DNA of 64,000 bases, from positions 1,178,001-1,242,000 of the forward strand of contig NZ_JAHHDS010000003.1 in NCBI RefSeq assembly GCF_019739195.1. Direction: 5' to 3'. This document shows, piece by piece, positions 7,544-16,252 of the stretch. Position 1 is the first letter of the stretch. The number at the start of each line of letters is the position of its first letter. Under the pieces are notes generated by a model. That model was given only the letters and a program-made list of their open reading frames with translations. It was not told the DNA's origin and did no database searches. The translations under genes were made by a program, and so were the position numbers. The stretch is from Microcella sp. GTDB taxonomy: Bacteria; Actinomycetota; Actinomycetes; Actinomycetales; Microbacteriaceae.

Positions 7544-8725
7544 ATGGATGCGAGCGAACTGCGCGAACTGCTCACGCCCGAGGCGCTGCAGCTGCTCGAC
7601 AGCCTCGAGCCGAGCGACGACCTGAGCGGCGCCGTGGCACTCGTCTCGCGCCTGCGTCGCGCCGGGCATCCGGCCGCCAGGGTCGCCGCCGTGCTGACGC
7701 AGTACCGGCTGCGTCGCCGCGCGGTCGCCAAGTTCGGCCCGTTCGCCGAGCGGATGCTCTTCACGCCCGACGGCCTCGAGCAAGCGTCGCGGCTCACGGT
7801 CGCAGCCCTTCACGCTGGTCGCTTCTCGGCAGCCGGTCTCGAGCACATCGCCGACCTCGGCTGCGGCATCGGCGGCGACGCCATGGCGATGGCGGCGATC
7901 GACCTGCGGGTCACGGCCGTCGAGCGCGACGAGGTCACGGCCGCGATCGCCGCCTACAACCTTGCGCCGTGGGACTCGGCGCGCGTCGTGCACGGCGACG
8001 CTCTCGAACAGTCACTCGACGGCATCGACGGCATCTGGCTCGACCCTGCACGGCGCGACGGGGTCTCACGGCTCACCTCGCCCGACGACTGGTCACCGAG
8101 CCTCGATCAGGCGCTCGCCCTCGCCGCCCAGCGACCGGCGGGCATCAAGCTCGCTCCTGGCATGCATCGCGACCTGTTGCCCGCCGGGCTCGAAGCGCTG
8201 TGGATCTCGGTCGACGGCGACGTCGTCGAGCTCGTGCTCTGGTCGGGTGTCTTGGCCCGACCCGGGGTGGCGCGGGCCGCGCTCGTGCTGCGCGGCGACC
8301 AGCCGCCCGCCGAACTACGGGCCGAGGCCGATTCTGCCGACGTCGAGGTCGGCGAGCTTGGCGACTACCTCTACGAGCCCGACAGGGCCGTCATCCGCGC
8401 CCGGTTGATCGGTGATCTCGCGCGCAGCCTCGGGGGGCGGATGCTCGACGAGACCATCGCCTACATCACCGCCGACCGGCTCGAGCCGACGCCGTTCGCC
8501 CGAGCGTTCCGCGTGCTCGAACGCTTTCCGCTCGACGAGAAGCTGCTCGCGCGTGAACTCGCCGCCCGTGGCATCGGCACGCTCGAGATCAAGAAGCGGG
8601 GCATCGACATCGACCCGGCGAAGTTGCGCCCGCGCCTCAAGCTGCGCGGTGATGCCTCTGCCGTGCTGGTGCTCACCCGCATCGCGGGCACCCGCACGGC
8701 GCTGCTCGCCGAACGCTGCGACTGA
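7544..8725 (+). CDS. Class I SAM-dependent methyltransferase with THUMP-like C-terminal domain
   Basis: 393-residue cytoplasmic protein of an actinobacterial family annotated as THUMP-like methyltransferase. The Rossmann SAM-binding part has motif I IADLGCGIGGDAMAMA near residue 105, the acidic residue VTAVERD after it, and motif IV-like GIWLDPARRDG near 165. The C-terminal region (about 310-390), containing GTLEIKKRGIDIDPAKLRPRLKLRG, is the THUMP-like part and suggests an RNA substrate. No Shine-Dalgarno site is seen; a weak CATCAT -10 ends six bases before the ATG. It diverges from groES across the CIRCE region. The actual substrate is unknown. Confidence 0.8.
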   Translation: MDASELRELLTPEALQLLDSLEPSDDLSGAVALVSRLRRAGHPAARVAAVLTQYRLRRRAVAKFGPFAERMLFTPDGLEQASRLTVAALHAGRFSAAGLEHIADLGCGIGGDAMAMAAIDLRVTAVERDEVTAAIAAYNLAPWDSARVVHGDALEQSLDGIDGIWLDPARRDGVSRLTSPDDWSPSLDQALALAAQRPAGIKLAPGMHRDLLPAGLEALWISVDGDVVELVLWSGVLARPGVARAALVLRGDQPPAELRAEADSADVEVGELGDYLYEPDRAVIRARLIGDLARSLGGRMLDETIAYITADRLEPTPFARAFRVLERFPLDEKLLARELAARGIGTLEIKKRGIDIDPAKLRPRLKLRGDASAVLVLTRIAGTRTALLAERCD

Positions 8726-8752
8726 TCGCGCGGTCGATCGCGCTCGTGGCCG

Positions 8753-9409
8753 CTAGAAGCCCCCGGTGAGACCGCCGGTGACCCCGACCGCACCGACCGC
8801 GATCCACACCAGCAGCAGCGGCACGAGAATGATGAGCGCCCAGAGCACCGAGATGGCGACGCCGACGTAGCCGGTGACAAGACCGCCGACGGCCATGCCG
8901 CGCGCGTGCGGCTCGCGCTTGAGCGCGATGTGCCCAAGAATCACTCCCGCGATCGCCGGCAGAAGCCCGACGAGGAAGAGCGAGAGCACGAGCCCGATGA
9001 CGCCGAAGACGAGCGACAGCACGCTCAGCGTCGACGGCTGAGCAGCGGGAGCGCCCGCGTAGGGGCTGGGCACGACGCCGGGCGGCGGGGCGACCGGCGG
9101 TGCCGCATAGGGGTTCGGTCGGGCGGGCTCGACCGCTGCCATGCCGGCGGCGGGCGGCGGGGCGACCGCGGGAGCACCAGCAGGCGAATCGGCCTTCGCG
9201 GCGGCAGTCGTCGTCGGGGCCTTCGGTGACGTTGCCGGCTTCTGGGCAGCGGGAGCCTTCTGGGCAGCGGGGGCCTTCTTGGCGGCAGGGGCCTTCGCGG
9301 CCGCCGACTTCGCCGCTGCGGCGGGCTTCGCGGCCGCGGTTCCGGGAACCGGGGCGCCAGCCTCGCCGTCAGGAGCCGGCGGGGGCGGAGGAACAGTCGA
9401 TCGGGCCAC
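8753..9409 (-). CDS. DUF4190 membrane protein with long Ala/Pro/Lys-rich N-terminal region
   Basis: 218 residues. The first ~125 residues are low complexity: KKAPAAQKAPAAQK-type repeats, then proline/alanine-rich spacers typical of a disordered, probably cytoplasmic tail. The rest is a DUF4190 domain with two or three membrane helices and the motif GVILGHIALKREPHARGMAVGG. The GTG start at 9409 has a full AAAGGAG at five-base spacing. It is the last of three consecutive DUF4190 genes on the minus strand. Function is unknown; the family is common in actinomycetes as small membrane proteins with disordered tails. Confidence 0.75.
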   Translation of the reverse strand: MARSTVPPPPPAPDGEAGAPVPGTAAAKPAAAAKSAAAKAPAAKKAPAAQKAPAAQKPATSPKAPTTTAAAKADSPAGAPAVAPPPAAGMAAVEPARPNPYAAPPVAPPPGVVPSPYAGAPAAQPSTLSVLSLVFGVIGLVLSLFLVGLLPAIAGVILGHIALKREPHARGMAVGGLVTGYVGVAISVLWALIILVPLLLVWIAVGAVGVTGGLTGGF

Positions 9410-9489
9410 AAGAACTCCTTTATCTCACGCGGGCGGCGGGGCGTCGATGCACCCCGATGCTGCCCCCAGCGTATCGACCGGCCCTTGGC

Positions 9490-9741
9490 TCAGGCCGTGA
9501 GCCCCCGGAGGGTTGAGAGGAACACGCCCCAAAACACGAACCAGGCGACCGTGCCGACCCAGCCGATGATCGTCGCCGCGAGCGCCATGCCGCGACCGGG
9601 CTCGCCGGTCTGCGCGATCTGCCGCAACGTGAGGTGGCCGAGCACTGCCCCCGCGATCGGAACGAGGATGGCGAGGATGAGCGCGACCGGTGCCAGGCGG
9701 TTGGTGGGGCGAGCTGCGGTGTCGTCGGTCATCGTGGGCAT
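9490..9741 (-). CDS. Small DUF4190-type membrane protein
   Basis: 83 residues with two predicted helices around the family motif GAVLGHLTLRQIAQTGEPGRGMALA. It is almost only the DUF4190 core, without the long front region of its neighbour. The first start (9741) and an in-frame ATG three codons later (9732) are both possible; neither has a clear ribosome-binding site. A strong hairpin (9785-9820) lies just upstream, so it may have its own weak promoter or rely on read-through. Function unknown. Confidence 0.68.
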   Translation of the reverse strand: MPTMTDDTAARPTNRLAPVALILAILVPIAGAVLGHLTLRQIAQTGEPGRGMALAATIIGWVGTVAWFVFWGVFLSTLRGLTA

Positions 9742-9784
9742 GCCGTTCGGGTCGAGGACGATCGGTGGGTCGCTGAAAGGATAC

Positions 9785-9820
9785 GGGCCCGCACTCCGGT
9801 TTCACCGTGAGTGCGGGCCC
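9785..9820 (-). terminator. Terminator between two DUF4190 genes
   Basis: Perfect 12-bp stem (9785-9796 with 9809-9820) around a 12-base loop that can itself pair (CGGT/ACCG). It starts 14 bases beyond the stop of the 9835-10143 gene on the minus strand. Confidence 0.75.
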
Positions 9821-9834
9821 GAGAGACCGATCGT

Positions 9835-10143
9835 CTAGTTGACGGTCAGGTTGCCCGTCGATGCAGCGATGCCGAAGATGCTCGCCCAGAAGATGATGAC
9901 GAGCAGGCCGACGAGCAGGCCGAGGTAGCCGAGGATCAAGCCGGCGATCGCAAGGCCGCGCCCACCCTCGCCCGTGCGCTTGATCTGGCCCAGGGCGATG
10001 TGGCCGGTGATGACCGCGCCGAGGGAGATGAAGAACGCGAGCACGAGCGAGATGATCGCCATGGTGTTCGTCTTGGGGCCGGCGGGGGCCGAGGCGTAGG
10101 GCGTGGGCTCCGGTGCGGGGGGCGGCGGGGTGACGTCAGACAT
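9835..10143 (-). CDS. DUF4190 membrane protein
   Basis: 102 residues: a short proline-rich head (about 25 residues), then two hydrophobic helices around GAVITGHIALGQIKRTGEGGRGLAIAG. This DUF4190 core is shared with the next two genes downstream. The ATG at 10143 has GGAGAG five bases upstream. A good promoter (TTGACA, 17 bp, AACGAT) lies at 10222-10194, and a strong terminator follows the stop. Function unknown. Confidence 0.72.
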   Translation of the reverse strand: MSDVTPPPPAPEPTPYASAPAGPKTNTMAIISLVLAFFISLGAVITGHIALGQIKRTGEGGRGLAIAGLILGYLGLLVGLLVIIFWASIFGIAASTGNLTVN

Positions 10144-10193
10144 GAATTCTCTCCAGTACGGCTGAGGGCTGCGCCCGAGCGGGCACGGCCCCT

Positions 10194-10222
10194 ATCGTTT
10201 CAGCGTCACCCCAGGGTGTCAA
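10194..10222 (-). promoter_or_regulatory. Promoter of the first DUF4190 gene
   Basis: Minus-strand consensus -35 TTGACA (10222-10217), 17-bp spacer and -10 AACGAT (10199-10194; the key second A and last T are present). It lies about 50 bases upstream of the start codon. Confidence 0.55.
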
Positions 10223-10249
10223 CGACTCACCACGGGGAGTTCAGAGCGC

Positions 10250-11299
10250 TCACGCCTGAATGATCGTGACCGGCAGGGTCGAGTCGGCGCTCACGTCGAG
10301 CGGCGACGGCGGGTGGCCCGAAGCGATGAGCTGCGCAGCGAGTGCGGCGATCATGGCGCCGTTGTCGGTGCAGAGCGACAGGGGCGGGATGCGCAACGCT
10401 ACGCCCTCGGCGGCGCATCGCTCGGCGGCGAGGGCTCGCACCCGCGCATTCGCCGCGACTCCCCCTCCAAGCAGCAGTCGGGGCACGTCGAGGTCGCGGC
10501 AGGCTGCAACGGCTTTCGCAGTGAGCACATCGGCGACCGCTTCGCGAAACGAGGCGGCGATGTCGGCCACCGGCACCGGCTCGCCCGCATCCCGCAGTTT
10601 CTCCACGTGCCGGGCGACGGCGGTCTTGAGGCCCGAGAACGAGAAGTCATAGCGGTGCCGCTCAAGATCTTTCGGCAGAGTGAGCCCGCGGGGAAACCGC
10701 ACGGCGGCAGGGTCGCCCTCGGATGCCACCCGGTCGATGTGCGGCCCGCCGGGGTACGGCAGACCGAGCAGCCGCGCGACCTTGTCGAAGGCTTCGCCCG
10801 CGGCGTCGTCGATCGTCTCGCCGAGCAGCTCGACATCGCTCGTGAGGTCGCGCACGAGCAGCAGCGACGTGTGGCCGCCCGACACCAAGAGCGCGATCGT
10901 GGGCAGCTCGATCTCGCCTTCGCCTTCAGCACGCAGCACATCGGCGCCGACGTGACCGACGAGGTGATTCACCGCGTAGAAGGGCTTGTCGAGAGCCACC
11001 GCGAGCGCTTTCGCCGCGCCCACCCCGACCATGAGGGCGCCCGAGAGGCCGGGGCCGCTCGTGACGGCGATGGCATCGATCTCGGCGAGCGTCACCTCAG
11101 CCTCGGCGAGCGCCTGGCGCAGCGCGGGCTCGATCGCCTCGAGATGGGCGCGCGCGGCGACCTCGGGCACGACGCCGCCGAACCGCGCGTGCTCGTCCAT
11201 CGACGATGAGATGACATTGGCGAGCAGCGTCGTGCCCCGCACGATGCCGATGCCCGTCTCGTCGCAGCTCGTCTCGATGCCGAGCACGACAACACTCAT
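10250..11299 (-). CDS. tsaD: tRNA N6-adenosine threonylcarbamoyltransferase TsaD
   Basis: 349-residue ASKHA-fold enzyme that transfers the threonylcarbamoyl group to A37 of ANN-decoding tRNAs, working with TsaB and TsaE. The family start [14 protein letters not shown], the metal-binding NHLVGH motif near residue 113, the nucleotide loop VSGGHTSLL and the late [11 protein letters not shown] are all present. Its start overlaps the rimI stop by four bases (ATGA). With tsaB and tsaE in the same operon, all three dedicated partners are co-expressed; the TsaC-type enzyme that makes the intermediate is not in the window. Confidence 0.97.
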   Translation of the reverse strand: MSVVVLGIETSCDETGIGIVRGTTLLANVISSSMDEHARFGGVVPEVAARAHLEAIEPALRQALAEAEVTLAEIDAIAVTSGPGLSGALMVGVGAAKALAVALDKPFYAVNHLVGHVGADVLRAEGEGEIELPTIALLVSGGHTSLLLVRDLTSDVELLGETIDDAAGEAFDKVARLLGLPYPGGPHIDRVASEGDPAAVRFPRGLTLPKDLERHRYDFSFSGLKTAVARHVEKLRDAGEPVPVADIAASFREAVADVLTAKAVAACRDLDVPRLLLGGGVAANARVRALAAERCAAEGVALRIPPLSLCTDNGAMIAALAAQLIASGHPPSPLDVSADSTLPVTIIQA

Positions 11300-11754
11300 G
11301 ACCCCACCTCGAACCGCATAACGATGGCGTCGACGTCGTCGGGCTGGTAATACCGGGGGCGCACGGCGATCGCGGTGAAGCCGTTGAGCTCGTAGAGCCG
11401 CTGGGCGCCCGGGTTGTCGGCCCGCACTTCGAGTAGCACGTCGACAACCCCGCGCGACTGCGCCAGTGCCAGCAGTTGCCGCAGCAGCACACGGCCAATG
11501 CCGAGCCGTCGGTGGGTCGGGTCGACCGCGATGGTCTGAATGTCGGCCTGCTCAGACCCCGCCGGTGCGCTCAGACCGGCATAGCCCACGAGCACGCCGC
11601 CCGACTCGGCGACCAGGTACTGCGTGCTCGGCGAGGCGAGCTCGGCGGCCATGACGTCGCGGCTCCAGGCGTCGGTCGCGAAGGTCTCTGTCTCGAGTCG
11701 CATGATGGCGTTGAGGTCGCCGAGGTCGGCATCGCGGATGACGACGTCGTTCAT
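11296..11754 (-). CDS. rimI: Ribosomal protein S18 alanine N-acetyltransferase RimI
   Basis: 152-residue GNAT-fold acetyltransferase. The acetyl-CoA site is seen as [26 protein letters not shown], with the family-typical [18 protein letters not shown] after it. RimI-type proteins acetylate N-termini (S18 in enterobacteria) and are commonly encoded between tsaB and tsaD, as here. It overlaps tsaB by one base (TGATG) and tsaD by four. Actinobacterial versions may have broader N-terminal acetylation targets. Confidence 0.92.
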   Translation of the reverse strand: MNDVVIRDADLGDLNAIMRLETETFATDAWSRDVMAAELASPSTQYLVAESGGVLVGYAGLSAPAGSEQADIQTIAVDPTHRRLGIGRVLLRQLLALAQSRGVVDVLLEVRADNPGAQRLYELNGFTAIAVRPRYYQPDDVDAIVMRFEVGS

Positions 11755-12362
11755 CAGCTCACCCGCTTGGGCGTCGAGAGCGTGACGTCGGGCTGGCGCA
11801 GGTAGAGCGGCCGCGGCGAGAGCGGCGCGACACCGGCAGCCATGCGCGCGAGAGCTGCGTGGGCGAGCGGAGCGGCGGGAATCTCGGTCACCTCGTAGGC
11901 CGCAACGCCCTCCTCGGGCACCCAGTCGATGCGCGGCACCAGGTGCGCGGGCTCGATCTCGCGCGGCAGCGGAAGCGCCGCGCTGTATATGGTCACGGCC
12001 ACTTCGCGACGACGCGCATCCGTCACGATGCTGAAGCGGCCCGCCGCCACTCCGCCCTCGACGAGCGAGAGCGCGACAGCATCGTGGCTGGGCACGGCAT
12101 GCAGCGGGATTCCGCGCGCGAACGCGACCGCCCGCGCGGCCGCGATGCCGACGCGCAGCCCCGTATAGGGCCCTGGGCCGATGCCCGTGACGACTCCCGT
12201 CAGCGGCGTCGAGCCCTCGGCCGCGAGCACCTCGGCGAGAAAGGGGCCGATGACCTCGGCATGCCGGCGGGTGTCGGCGGTCGAGCGCTCGGCGAGCACG
12301 CGGCCATCGTCGGCGACGAGCGCGACGGCGGTGCCCGCCGAAGTGTCAATCGCCAGCAGCAT
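11754..12362 (-). CDS. tsaB: tRNA threonylcarbamoyladenosine biosynthesis protein TsaB
   Basis: 202-residue ASKHA-fold scaffold that dimerises with TsaD for t6A formation. The family opening MLLAIDTSAGTAVALV and the central GVVTGIGPGPYTGLRVGIAAARAVA are clear. It lacks the metal-binding histidines of TsaD, as expected for TsaB. Its start lies inside the end of tsaE (17-base overlap) and its stop shares a base with the rimI start, so translation is tightly coupled. Confidence 0.95.
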   Translation of the reverse strand: MLLAIDTSAGTAVALVADDGRVLAERSTADTRRHAEVIGPFLAEVLAAEGSTPLTGVVTGIGPGPYTGLRVGIAAARAVAFARGIPLHAVPSHDAVALSLVEGGVAAGRFSIVTDARRREVAVTIYSAALPLPREIEPAHLVPRIDWVPEEGVAAYEVTEIPAAPLAHAALARMAAGVAPLSPRPLYLRQPDVTLSTPKRVS

Positions 12363-12852
12363 GCAGCCAGCCTAGGTCGCTCCAGCGCGGGCCGACGCCC
12401 TCGATCGTGACCGTGCGGGGCTCGATGGGCTCGGTCGCTTCCCCGACCGCGTGCGCGGTCGCGCCCGTCGGTCGCGCGATCGTCACGGCGAGCCACTCGT
12501 CGACGAGGTGCTCGATGAGCCCGGCACCCCACTCGACGACCACGATCGACTTCTCGAAGTCGAGATCGAGATCGTCGAGCTCTTCGGCTCCGCTGAGCCG
12601 GTAGGCGTCGACGTGCACGAGTGGTGCACCCTCGGCGCGCGGATGGGTGCGGGCGAGCACGAAGGTCGGGCTCGTGACCGTGCCTCGCACTCCGAGCGCG
12701 TCACCGAGACCGCGGGTCAAGGTCGTCTTGCCGGCGCCGAGCTCGCCCGTGAGCAGCACGACGTCGCCCGCCGTGAGGCCGGCAGCGATCGCCGCGCCGA
12801 GGCGGGCCATCGACTCGGGGTCGGTGATTGTGAGAGTGATGGTCATGGGCAT
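12346..12852 (-). CDS. tsaE: tRNA threonylcarbamoyladenosine biosynthesis ATPase TsaE
   Basis: 168-residue P-loop ATPase of the t6A system. Walker A GELGAGKTTLTRGL is near residue 37, followed by TSPTFVLARTHP and HVDAYRLSGAEELDDLDLD, all typical of TsaE. The ATG at 12852 was chosen because it overlaps the alr stop (TGATG); a TTG one codon earlier and an ATG two codons later are alternatives. Its C-terminus (about 20 residues past the usual end) overlaps the start of tsaB. Confidence 0.93.
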   Translation of the reverse strand: MPMTITLTITDPESMARLGAAIAAGLTAGDVVLLTGELGAGKTTLTRGLGDALGVRGTVTSPTFVLARTHPRAEGAPLVHVDAYRLSGAEELDDLDLDFEKSIVVVEWGAGLIEHLVDEWLAVTIARPTGATAHAVGEATEPIEPRTVTIEGVGPRWSDLGWLHAAGD

Positions 12853-13946
12853 CAACCGAGAGTGCGGTGCACACGTCGGCCGAGACGCGTCACGAGCTCA
12901 TAGGCGATGGTGCCGGCCGCATCGGCCCACTCATCGACGTGAGGGTCGCCCTGCGCGGGGTCGCCCCACAGCACCGCGCGGTCGCCGACCGCGACGGGGG
13001 CATCGCCGGCGTCGACGACGAGCTGGTCCATGGCGATGCGACCCACGACGCGTAGCAGGGCATCACCGATGCGCACGGGCGCGTCGACGGCCGCCCGCGG
13101 CACGCCGTCGGCGTAGCCCAGCGGCACGAGCGCGAGCGTCGTCGCCGCGCTCGTGCGATGCCGGTAGCCGTACGAGACCCCGCTGCCGGCCGGCACACGC
13201 TTGACCCCGACGACCTCAGAACTCAGCCGCATGGCGGGCCGCAGCGGCACCACACCGCGCAGGTGCGGCTCGGGAGCGATGCCGTACAGGGCGATGCCGA
13301 AACGCACCATGTCATAGCGCGCGGCCGGGTGGTCGAGAGCACCCGCCGACGCGGCGAGATGACGGATGCCCGGGTCGAGCCCGACGCTGCGCACAGCATC
13401 CAGAAATCGCTCGAAGGCGGTGATCTGCGCCCGATCGTCGTCGGCCGACGTGTTCGAGAGATGGCTGAAGACGCCCTCGAGGCGCACACTGCCGTCGGCG
13501 ACCGCCGCCGCGAGCCGCTCGACGACCGGGCCCCAGTCGGCCTCGGCCACGCCGTTGCGGCTCAGACCCGTGTCGACCTTGAGGTGCACCGCCGTACGGT
13601 GCCCTGCGCGGGCGACCTGCTCGAGCTGCGCGAGCGAGCTCAGCCCGATCGCGATGCCGGCCTCGGCAGCAGCAGCCGCATCGATCACCGGCCCGTGCAG
13701 CCACGCGAGCACGGGAGCGTCGATGCCGGCCGCGCGCAACTCGAATGCTTCGTCGAGATCGGCGACGCCGAGGTGGTCGAAGCCTGCATCGAGCACCGCA
13801 TGCGCCACCGTGATGGCGCCGTGGCCGTAGCCATCGGCCTTGACGACCGCCATGGCGTGCCGCGTCGCGACGCGCTGCCGCAGCAGTGCGGCGTTCGCGC
13901 CGATCGCCGCGGCAGAGATGCGTGCTTCGCGCAGCGGTGAGCTCAT
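12852..13946 (-). CDS. alr: Alanine racemase
   Basis: 364-residue PLP enzyme that makes D-alanine for peptidoglycan. The PLP lysine is in AVVKADGYGHGAI near residue 35, and the second catalytic tyrosine is in the SYGYRHRTSAATTLALVPLGYADG region. The start at 13946 was chosen because it gives the normal length and overlaps the acpS stop (ATGA); a longer frame exists but its extension is arginine-rich shadow sequence. It sits between acpS and tsaE. Actinomycetes often have NAD(P)H-hydrate repair genes between acpS and alr; none are here. Confidence 0.96.
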   Translation of the reverse strand: MSSPLREARISAAAIGANAALLRQRVATRHAMAVVKADGYGHGAITVAHAVLDAGFDHLGVADLDEAFELRAAGIDAPVLAWLHGPVIDAAAAAEAGIAIGLSSLAQLEQVARAGHRTAVHLKVDTGLSRNGVAEADWGPVVERLAAAVADGSVRLEGVFSHLSNTSADDDRAQITAFERFLDAVRSVGLDPGIRHLAASAGALDHPAARYDMVRFGIALYGIAPEPHLRGVVPLRPAMRLSSEVVGVKRVPAGSGVSYGYRHRTSAATTLALVPLGYADGVPRAAVDAPVRIGDALLRVVGRIAMDQLVVDAGDAPVAVGDRAVLWGDPAQGDPHVDEWADAAGTIAYELVTRLGRRVHRTLG

Positions 13947-14296
13947 GATTCGGCCACCACGAAGGCGATCGCGACCCCCGCGTCGTGCGAGAGCGAGACG
14001 TGCAGCGAGGCGATGCCGCGCGCCGCGACGATGTCGGCGACCCGCCCGGTCACGACGAGGTCGGGGTTGCCCTCGGCATCGCTCACGATGCGCATGTCGT
14101 GCCATCGTGCGCCAACCGTGTCGCCCAGGGCCTTCAGTAAGGCCTCTTTCGCCGCGAACCGGCTCGCGAGCGACCGCAACGGCAGCGAGGCCTCGTCCGT
14201 CGTGAACAGGCGGTCGCGCAGGCGCGGCGTGCGGTCGAGCGCGCGCTCGAACCGAGCGAGGTCGACGATGTCGACTCCCACGCCCACGATCGCCAT
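13943..14296 (-). CDS. acpS: Holo-[acyl-carrier-protein] synthase AcpS
   Basis: 117-residue phosphopantetheinyl transferase that activates acyl carrier protein. It has the two family signatures: GVGVDIVDLARFERAL with the magnesium-binding aspartate at the start, and SRFAAKEALLKALG in the middle. The start at 14296 fits the standard length. A frame extending further upstream is not supported, since its added residues are a serine/arginine-rich shadow of glmS. It overlaps alr by four bases and follows glmS by 28 bases. Confidence 0.95.
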   Translation of the reverse strand: MAIVGVGVDIVDLARFERALDRTPRLRDRLFTTDEASLPLRSLASRFAAKEALLKALGDTVGARWHDMRIVSDAEGNPDLVVTGRVADIVAARGIASLHVSLSHDAGVAIAFVVAES

Positions 14297-14324
14297 GCGC
14301 CTCGACCGCCCTCTCGTCGTGCGA

Positions 14325-16175
14325 CTACTCGACCGTGACCGACTTGGCGAGGTTGCGCGGCTGGTCGACGTCGAGACCCTTCGCCGCAGCAAGCTCCATG
14401 CCGAAGATATGCAGGGGCACGACCGCGAGCAGCGGCTCGAAGAACGGTGAGGCGAGCGGAATGCGAATCACCTCGTCGGCGTGCGGCAGCACCGCGACGT
14501 CGCCCTCTTCAGCGATCGCGATGACCCGGGCTCCGCGAGCCCTGATCTCTTGGATGTTCGAGACGACCTTCGCGTGCAGCGAGCTTGGGTCACGCGGGCT
14601 CGGCACGATCACGAACACCACCTGCCCGGGCTCGATGAGGGCGATCGGCCCGTGCTTGAGTTCTCCGGCGGCGAAGCCCTCTGCGTGAATATAGGCGAGC
14701 TCTTTGAGCTTGAGCGCGCCCTCGAGGGCTACCGGGTAGCCGACGTGGCGGCCCAGGAAGAGCACCGAGCGGGTGTCGGCCATCCAGTGCGCGAGCTCGG
14801 CGATGCGCTCTCCCGTTGCGAGCACCGACGCGAGCTTCTCCGGCACGGCCTGCAGCTCGACGACGAGCTCGCGAGCCTGCTCGGGGCTGAGGGTGCCGCG
14901 CACCTGGCCCAGTTGCAGGCCCAGCAGGTAGATCGCGGTGATCTGCGCGACGAAGGCCTTGGTCGAGGCGACCGCGACCTCGGGGCCGGCGTGCGTGTAG
15001 ACCACGGCGTCAGACTCGCGCGGAATCGTCGCACCCTGGGTGTTGCAGATCGACAGGGTGCGGGCGCCCTGCTCTTTCGCGTACTTGACCGCCATGAGCG
15101 TGTCCATGGTCTCGCCCGACTGGCTAATCGAGACCACGAGGGTGTTCGGCGACAGCACCGGCTCCCGGTAGCGGAACTCGTGCGCGAGCTCGACATCGAC
15201 GGGTACGCGCGCCCACTTCTCGATGGCGTACTTGCCGACCATTCCCGCATAGGCGGCGGTGCCGCACGCGATGATGACGACCCGGTCGATGCTCGCGAGC
15301 GCGCCCTCGCCGAGGGCGACGACCTCGGGCAGGTCGACGAGACCGTCGTGCACACGGCCGAGAATGGTCTTCGCGACAGCCTCGGGCTCTTCGCTGATCT
15401 CTTTCGCCATGAAGCTCGACCAGCCGCCCTTCTCGGCGGCCGAGGCATCCCAGTTCACCTCGAAGGTGCTCGGGGTGACCGGCTGACCGGCGAAGTCGAC
15501 GACGTCAACACTGTCGGGGCGGATGGTGACGAGCTGGTCCTGCCCGATCTCCATCGCGCGGTGTGTGTACTCGACGAAGGCGGCGACGTCGCTGCCGAGA
15601 AAATTCTCGCCCTCGCCGAGCCCGATCACGAGTGGCGAGTTTCGGCGAGCGCCGACGACGACGTGGGGTTGGTCGGCGTGCACGGCGAGCAGGGTGAAAG
15701 CGCCCTCGAGACGGTTGACGACCTGCAGCATCGCCGTGGTCAGGTCGCCCGTCTCGCGGAACGCGTCGCCCACGAGCAGTGCGGCGACTTCGCTGTCGGT
15801 CTCAGAGCTGAACTCGTGCCCACTCGCGAGCAGCTCGGTCTTGAGCTCGGAGAAGTTCTCGATGATGCCGTTGTGAATGAGCGCGAGCTTGCCCCCGTCG
15901 CCGAGGTGCGGGTGGGCGTTCTCGTCGGTGGGCCCGCCGTGGGTCGCCCAGCGCGTGTGACCGATACCGGTCTGGCCGTCGGTGAGCGGCGACGCATCGA
16001 GATCGGCGCTCAGAATGCCGAGCTTGCCCGCGTGCTTACGCGTATCGAGGTGCCCGGCGTCGTCGATGACGGCGACACCCGCCGAGTCGTAACCCCGATA
16101 CTCGAGTCGCTTGAGACCGCCCAGCAGCACCTCGACGCTGCCCCGGGTTCCGACATACCCCACGATTCCGCACAT
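14325..16175 (-). CDS. glmS: Glutamine-fructose-6-phosphate aminotransferase GlmS
   Basis: 616-residue enzyme making glucosamine-6-phosphate, the first step to UDP-GlcNAc. It starts MCGIVGYVG, with the N-terminal cysteine nucleophile of class II glutamine amidotransferases, so ATG 16175 is certain. The glutaminase half has GHTRWATHGGPTDENAHPH. Two SIS sugar-isomerase domains follow (SISQSGETMDTL; later GRHVGYPVALEGALKLKE), and it ends in the typical PRNLAKSVTVE. A TAGAAT -10 box ends eight bases before the ATG, suggesting a leaderless transcript and no glmS riboswitch. It heads a seven-gene operon; glmM, the next step, is nearby at 18045. Confidence 0.98.
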   Translation of the reverse strand: MCGIVGYVGTRGSVEVLLGGLKRLEYRGYDSAGVAVIDDAGHLDTRKHAGKLGILSADLDASPLTDGQTGIGHTRWATHGGPTDENAHPHLGDGGKLALIHNGIIENFSELKTELLASGHEFSSETDSEVAALLVGDAFRETGDLTTAMLQVVNRLEGAFTLLAVHADQPHVVVGARRNSPLVIGLGEGENFLGSDVAAFVEYTHRAMEIGQDQLVTIRPDSVDVVDFAGQPVTPSTFEVNWDASAAEKGGWSSFMAKEISEEPEAVAKTILGRVHDGLVDLPEVVALGEGALASIDRVVIIACGTAAYAGMVGKYAIEKWARVPVDVELAHEFRYREPVLSPNTLVVSISQSGETMDTLMAVKYAKEQGARTLSICNTQGATIPRESDAVVYTHAGPEVAVASTKAFVAQITAIYLLGLQLGQVRGTLSPEQARELVVELQAVPEKLASVLATGERIAELAHWMADTRSVLFLGRHVGYPVALEGALKLKELAYIHAEGFAAGELKHGPIALIEPGQVVFVIVPSPRDPSSLHAKVVSNIQEIRARGARVIAIAEEGDVAVLPHADEVIRIPLASPFFEPLLAVVPLHIFGMELAAAKGLDVDQPRNLAKSVTVE

Positions 16176-16183
16176 AGCCGACC

Positions 16184-16189
16184 ATTCTA
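16184..16189 (-). promoter_or_regulatory. -10 box of the glmS operon
   Basis: TAGAAT on the minus strand, eight bases before the glmS ATG. No Shine-Dalgarno sequence lies between them, so a leaderless mRNA is likely. A usable -35 was not identified. Confidence 0.5.
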
Positions 16190-16239
16190 GGGCTCGCGCC
16201 CCGGCGGGCCGGTCAGGAACAAGGGATGCCCCGCGGGGG

Positions 16240-16245
16240 TACTGT
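16240..16245 (+). promoter_or_regulatory. -10 box of coaA
   Basis: TACTGT ends seven bases before the coaA ATG (16253), again pointing to a leaderless transcript. It is divergent from the glmS -10 box only 50 bases away. Confidence 0.45.
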
Positions 16246-16252
16246 GGGGGCG

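Noticed and set aside
14296-14392. N-terminal extensions of acpS, alr, glmS, hutG, hutU, hutH, rpmC and infA frames
   Set aside because: Family starts, overlaps with upstream stop codons or ribosome-binding sites define shorter proteins; extensions are arginine/serine-rich out-of-family sequence.
16176-16252. A glmS riboswitch/ribozyme upstream of glmS
   Set aside because: Only 77 bases separate glmS and coaA, with a -10 box next to the start; there is no room for the ribozyme.
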